Notes under the pieces: model-generated
Databases searched by the model: none
The model's input: only the letters and a program-made list of their open reading frames with translations
What the model was told of the DNA's origin: nothing
Assembly (NCBI GenBank): GCA_013215145.1
Contig: JABSRP010000011.1
Span: forward strand, 1 to 64,000
Direction: 5' to 3'
Source: Pseudobacteriovorax sp.
GTDB lineage: Bacteria > Bdellovibrionota_B > Oligoflexia > Oligoflexales > Oligoflexaceae
DNA: 64,000 nucleotides
Translations under genes and position numbers: made by a program
In this document: piece by piece, positions 60,812-64,000 of the stretch
Layout of the letters: each line of letters starts with the position of its first letter
Position numbering within the stretch: position 1 is the first letter of the stretch

Positions 60812-61140
60812 CCCATGCTCCTTTACATTAAGAAAAACTATTTCCACTTCAAATCGGTTACGAAACTAAAAGCAAGGGCAATGCCAAATCTTACGTCACG
60901 AAATTGCAGTGACTTACTTGTGTTTTGATTCAAAAACTTGCCTGTCTGATAGACAGCTGTATGAGAGTTGGACAGAAATTTGTCAAATTATGTTGACAAA
61001 CAATTATTAGCTGAATTCTAGTATTTATCAGTAATTTCAATGATATAAGGAGGTAGGTATCAATCTTCAGCAAGATAATGTCATTTTTAAATCGCTGATT
61101 AACTTTCTTGATAACGATTTGAGGATAAATTGAAGGGAAA
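60812..61140. other. Divergent intergenic region with inverted repeats
   Basis: 329 bp between the minus-strand lipoprotein gene and a possible small ORF at 61141. Contains an inverted repeat at 60979-61000 and an A/T-rich stretch; no other coding frame is convincing. Confidence 0.5.
60979..61000. promoter_or_regulatory. Inverted repeat TTTGTCAA-N6-TTGACAAA
   Basis: Perfect 8-bp arms around ATTATG, 168 nt upstream of the lipoprotein start (minus) and 140 nt upstream of the ORF at 61141. The arms contain TTGACA, so it may hold a -35 element on both strands as well as an operator. Confidence 0.5.
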
Positions 61141-61302
61141 ATGGAAGTCCTGAGTTTATTTCATTATGCTTTGCTTAAGTCGTTATTTGAATACAATTTC
61201 CCCATAAAAAACGAGAGCCAGCTAATAAAAGATGTGCACTCAGCAAGAGATCAAGGCTTTGATTCGGTAACATTAGGTTTCCTAAAGATCGCCATTCTAT
61301 GA
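61141..61302 (+). CDS. Possible small protein (53 aa)
   Basis: ATG 61141 to TGA 61300-61302, ribosome site GAAGGGAAA immediately upstream. The sequence has ordinary globular composition (EVLSLFHYALLKSLFEYN, then QLIKDVHSARDQGFDSVTLG), which is unusual for a chance frame. No family recognised. A hairpin at 61330 follows it. Confidence 0.4.
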   Translation: MEVLSLFHYALLKSLFEYNFPIKNESQLIKDVHSARDQGFDSVTLGFLKIAIL

Positions 61303-61329
61303 GCAACATACTTTCTGTGGTAGGTTCCC

Positions 61330-61368
61330 AACGACTTGTAAGGAGCTCCTAGTTATTAACAAGTCGTT
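61330..61368 (+). promoter_or_regulatory. Hairpin with nested palindrome
   Basis: AACGACTTGT (61330-61339) and ACAAGTCGTT (61359-61368) form a 10-bp stem; its loop contains the palindrome AGGAGCTCCT. No T-run. May end the small ORF transcript or form a cruciform. Confidence 0.5.
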
Positions 61369-61505
61369 TACTTAATCTTAGGAAACGAAAAGACATGATC
61401 TGTTGTTTGGTCTATCGATTCGCAACATATCGATATTGATTCACTCGATCGACCCATGCTCTTTTTCTAGTCCTTAAGAACATTTTAGGATCGAAATTTA
61501 GGGAG

Positions 61506-62483
61506 ATGTTTATGAAATGGATGATTGGATTTTTAATCTTGCAAACTCTGTTTGTGGCGAAACCTGGTTTATTGGCTGATGAAGCTCCAGACCCACAAGT
61601 TGTCGCTAATCTAACCCGAATCACAGCATTAAGTTTGGATATCGTCGACGATATTGCCTACGTGGCTTTGGGACCTAGTGGACTATCCGTAGTCGATGTC
61701 TCAAATCCCGAGAGACCTCGCGTCATCGGATCAGTAAGGACACCCTCTGATGCCTATGAAGTGAAAGTTGTCGGAAACTTCGCTTATGTTGCTGGCTGGG
61801 CAGCAGGTTTGGTTGTTGTTGATATCTCGAACCCACGCGCGCCAAGAGTGGTATCCTCACAGCGAACACCGACCAATGCCTTGACGATTGATGTTGTGGA
61901 TGGACTTATAGTAGTGGGCTGCTGGAACGTAAATATTAATGGCGGTGATCCTAGGCACGGTATCGTACTATATGAGACGACTGGACCACGACCGAACAGA
62001 TTAGCGAACTTTAACACTCCAGGCTGGGCCGGTAGCGTATTTATTGATGGTTCGCTTATCTACGTTGCAGACGGACCAGGTGGGCTATTGCTCGTTGATT
62101 CTTCCGATCCGGAGAATCCCAGAACTATCAGCTCGATTGAAACACGTGTCCGAGCGTACGGAGTTGCAGTGAGAGATGATATTGCATTTGTCGCGGATAA
62201 CAGTGCAGGACTTGCTGTGATCGATGCAAGTGACCCAAGACGGATGGTAACCATCGAACGTTTGGCGATCCCAGGGGCATCCTACGATGTCTCTATCAGA
62301 GGAGATTATGCCTGGGTAGCATCAACTGCTGGCGTTTTCGTTGTGGATATTGCTAACCCCAACAACGTTGAGCTCCTCACCAATATACCCAGCTCTCGCG
62401 CTAGAGATGTTAAATTTTATAAAGATCACGCCTACATTGCTGATAGTTTTGGCGGCTTGAAGATTGTGCAGATCGCACGCTAA
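61506..62483 (+). CDS. Exported LVIVD-repeat beta-propeller protein
   Basis: 325 aa. Sec signal (MKWMIGFLILQTLFVAKPGLL), then about six LVIVD-type blades with the repeated pattern AYVAxGxxGLxVVDVSNPxxPRVI (seen in part as GLSVVDVSNPERPRV, GLVVVDISNPRAPRV, GLLLVDSSDPENPRT, GLAVIDASDPRRMVT, GVFVVDIANPNNVEL). Such propellers are surface or periplasmic scaffolds of unknown ligand. Monocistronic with a good terminator downstream. Confidence 0.9.
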   Translation: MFMKWMIGFLILQTLFVAKPGLLADEAPDPQVVANLTRITALSLDIVDDIAYVALGPSGLSVVDVSNPERPRVIGSVRTPSDAYEVKVVGNFAYVAGWAAGLVVVDISNPRAPRVVSSQRTPTNALTIDVVDGLIVVGCWNVNINGGDPRHGIVLYETTGPRPNRLANFNTPGWAGSVFIDGSLIYVADGPGGLLLVDSSDPENPRTISSIETRVRAYGVAVRDDIAFVADNSAGLAVIDASDPRRMVTIERLAIPGASYDVSIRGDYAWVASTAGVFVVDIANPNNVELLTNIPSSRARDVKFYKDHAYIADSFGGLKIVQIAR

Positions 62484-62505
62484 CACTAGCTCTACTTGCA
62501 ATAGC

Positions 62506-62537
62506 GGCAGGCTTCGAAAGAGGTCTGCCCTTTTTTG
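62506..62537 (+). terminator. Rho-independent terminator of the LVIVD gene
   Basis: GGCAGGCTTC, GAAA tetraloop, GAGGTCTGCC (62520-62529; two G-T pairs), then CTTTTTTG. Confidence 0.9.
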
Positions 62538-62633
62538 TATTTATTTCTTCATATTATCAGATGATTACAAAAACATATTAGTAATTGCTAATATGTTTTG
62601 CTATCGTGCCGATAGTTATAATAAGGAGGCACG

Positions 62634-62936
62634 ATGGAGATCTATGGAGCATTAAAAGATCCCAAAAGGCGGGAGATACTCGAAACTTTAATGACGGGGA
62701 CTCAGGATGTCTCCTCTATCATGACCAGCGTTCAACTGTCTCAATCGGCCACGTCTCAGCACCTTAAAAAACTGCAATCAGCCGGACTCGTTGAAAAAGA
62801 GCGAAGCGGCAAACACATTATGTACACCGTAAGATTCGAACCTTTGGATGAAGTCGTGACCTGGATTCAGAGCCTTCGTAAGTTTTGGGAGCAGAGACTG
62901 GATCGATTGGACGATTATTTAGGAGAAAAAAACTGA
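62634..62936 (+). CDS. ArsR-family transcriptional regulator
   Basis: 100 aa; ATG with AAGGAGG upstream. Winged helix of the ArsR/SmtB family: LKDPKRREILETLMTGTQDV, QLSQSATSQHLKKLQSAGLVEKE (recognition helix SATSQHLKKLQ), wing RSGKHIMYTV. No Cys metal site, so this belongs to the non-metal ArsR subgroup usually paired with an SRPBCC (AHSA1) gene, and that gene overlaps its stop codon (TGATG), though broken here. Confidence 0.93.
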   Translation: MEIYGALKDPKRREILETLMTGTQDVSSIMTSVQLSQSATSQHLKKLQSAGLVEKERSGKHIMYTVRFEPLDEVVTWIQSLRKFWEQRLDRLDDYLGEKN

Positions 62937-63371
62937 TGTTTACCCGTGAGATTCTGATCGAGAGAGTACTCCTACCCTGCTGAATCCTTATGGAAGGCAA
63001 TCTCTACTCGGGAAGCCTTAAGCAAATGGTTGATGCCCAATGATTTTAAGCTCGAGTTAGGCCACCGCTTCACAATGAAAACGGATCCCGCACCAGGCTT
63101 CGATGGAGTGATTCAATGTGAGGTTTTATCTTTCGAAGTTGGTAGGTCTATTAGTTTTTCTTGGAAGGGCGGGCCCATCGATACCGTCGTGAGCTTTATA
63201 ATTAGCTCTCCTACATCAGAAACTAGCAAGTTACTAGTTAAACACAGTGGGTTTTCCGGTATGAAAGCTCATATGGTGAAATGGATTCTTTTGAAAGGGT
63301 GGAAGAGTCTTTTGACTGATAAATTGGAAAGCTATTTGAAAAAAGGAAACACTAATGACGTCGAAGCATGA
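62936..63371 (+). pseudogene. SRPBCC (AHSA1-like) gene with frameshift
   Basis: ATG 62936 overlaps the ArsR stop. Frame 1 reads MFTREILIERVLLPC then TGA (62981-62983); the frame shifts near 62972, after which YPAESLWKAISTREALSKWL and onward to TAG 63369-63371 is a typical SRPBCC/AHSA1 domain (N-terminal xxAPxExVWxAxxxxExLxxW). Joining the two needs a 2-base insertion (or removal of 1) at about 62971-62973. The remaining frame has no ribosome site at its first ATG (63030), so the product is probably lost, unless the read is in error. The family includes ligand-binding partners of ArsR regulators. Confidence 0.85.
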
Positions 63372-63654
63372 GAAAATTCAAATTGAAAATATTAATACTC
63401 CTGGTAGAACGCAAAATGTCGACAAGACTAAGTATCTGGCGATGAAATCCTGTTTACTAAAAGTCATACCGAAGAAAAAGCCTGGTCTGACTCAAAAACA
63501 AATGATGGAAGCGGTAAAGGTTAAAGCAGACCAAAAACTTTGGCCAAAAGGAGAAAAGTCGGGATGGTGGGCTAAAACGGTTCAACTCGACTTAGAAGCA
63601 AAAGGAATTTTGATCAGGACGGACTTGAAGCCCCTGACTTGGTTTCGATCTTAG
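63355..63654 (+). CDS. DUF6958 family protein
   Basis: 99 aa. Matches the small family DUF6958: N-terminal NTPGRTQNVDKTKYLAMK, LLKVIPKKKPGLTQKQMMEAV, and KSGWWAKTVQLDLEAKGILI with a final PLTWFR. Cytoplasmic, function unknown. ATG 63355 lies inside the 3' end of the SRPBCC gene (17-nt overlap), with AAAGGAAAC upstream, so this three-gene unit ArsR-SRPBCC-DUF6958 is one operon. Confidence 0.85.
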   Translation: MTSKHEKIQIENINTPGRTQNVDKTKYLAMKSCLLKVIPKKKPGLTQKQMMEAVKVKADQKLWPKGEKSGWWAKTVQLDLEAKGILIRTDLKPLTWFRS

Positions 63655-63670
63655 GTGGTTTTCGAAGAAA

Positions 63671-63703
63671 AAAGCCAAGGTATTTTGCATACCCTGGCTT
63701 TTC
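63671..63703. terminator. Bidirectional terminator
   Basis: AAAGCCAAGGTAT and ATACCCTGGCTTT (one mismatch) around TTTGC, flanked by A-run on the left and T-run on the right. Serves the ArsR operon on plus and the gene at 63775 on minus. Confidence 0.85.
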
Positions 63704-63774
63704 CAATTGTCGATTCTAAAGCGTCGGCTCACTCCCTATGAGCCTTCTTCTTCGAAATTTTAACATCTTAGCTT

Positions 63775-64000
63775 CTAAGCATCATCACATGTTTCTTTAA
63801 TCGTTTTATCGAGAATGTCTTCGAAAATAGCTGTTTCGAGCTGATCCGAAGAGGTTACCTCAATGACACTTTTATCTGTAGTGATGTCAGCGCCTAAACT
63901 CATTAAGGCATCAATGTAGGCGTCGCGTGAAGGGTAGATTCTAGAAAAGTTTTGGGGCGCTTGTGTTTTTAGTCGATTCTCGCGGTCTTCAACACTTATG
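63775..64000 (-). CDS. Partial CDS, C-terminal end of an unknown protein
   Basis: The minus strand is open from the window edge to TAG at 63775-63777, giving at least 75 residues ending DKTIKETCDDA. The segment includes FSRIYPSRDAYIDALMSLG and SVIEVTSSDQLETAIFEDIL. Soluble, acidic, not recognised. The start lies beyond 64000. It ends before the bidirectional terminator at 63671. Confidence 0.7.
   Translation of the reverse strand, partial: ISVEDRENRLKTQAPQNFSRIYPSRDAYIDALMSLGADITTDKSVIEVTSSDQLETAIFEDILDKTIKETCDDA

Noticed and set aside
63030-63371. Intact 113-aa SRPBCC gene starting at ATG 63030
   Set aside because: The domain's first helix lies upstream in the same frame and the true start is at 62936 in another frame; a frameshift explains this better.

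Overview
The window looks like a chromosomal segment of a free-living Gram-negative bacterium of the Bdellovibrionota/Oligoflexia kind (Pseudobacteriovorax-like). This is an inference from gene content: many lipoprotein signals, a System I cytochrome c maturation operon, a chemosensory operon, RNHCP- and LVIVD-type proteins and an AB-type DNA topoisomerase VI. No rRNA or tRNA gene was found; the only RNA gene recognised is RNase P RNA.

Layout. 1-5.7 kb: an IS4-type transposase remnant, a haem c lipoprotein, regulatory proteins, YheU, free methionine-R-sulfoxide reductase and a methyltransferase with a zinc ribbon. 6.1-11.3 kb: four co-directional envelope genes (CxxCH protein, lipoprotein, Tat-type DUF1501-like protein, CxxCH lipoprotein with a sugar-binding-like region). 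11.5-15.9 kb: parE-parC, most like the Bacteroidetes type. 16-23.6 kb: fxsA and a seven-gene operon cheA-cheW-cheB-X-Y-cheY-cheR in which X and Y carry MshEN-like repeats. 24-27.2 kb: both subunits of DNA topoisomerase VI. 27.4-32.4 kb: housekeeping genes (khpA, nagZ, CorC-type, ybeY, trmB, rnpB, RNHCP).

32.5-41.8 kb: envelope genes and a minus-strand operon running from a propeller protein through two unknown envelope proteins into ccmABCDE and a CcmG-like thioredoxin. 41.8-50.9 kb: a RelA/SpoT-like protein of unknown function, a spermidine-synthase-like protein, ttcA, a START-domain protein, a 7TMR-DISM histidine kinase, an EI24/CysZ-like protein and recA. 51-56 kb: hydrolases, a lipoprotein and a 107-bp imperfect palindrome. 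56-59.5 kb: a GntR(YtrA)-ABC transporter operon facing a small Arg-rich/Ser-rich peptide gene, with three copies of the operator CTGTATTA-N6-TAATACAG between them. 59.5-64 kb: a lipoprotein, an LVIVD propeller, ArsR plus a frameshifted SRPBCC gene plus a DUF6958 gene, and the 3' part of a gene leaving the window.

Most noteworthy: a complete archaeal-type topoisomerase VI in a bacterium that also has topoisomerase IV; MshEN-like proteins inside a chemosensory operon; a divergent RelA/SpoT-fold protein; and the operator-controlled peptide/ABC locus.
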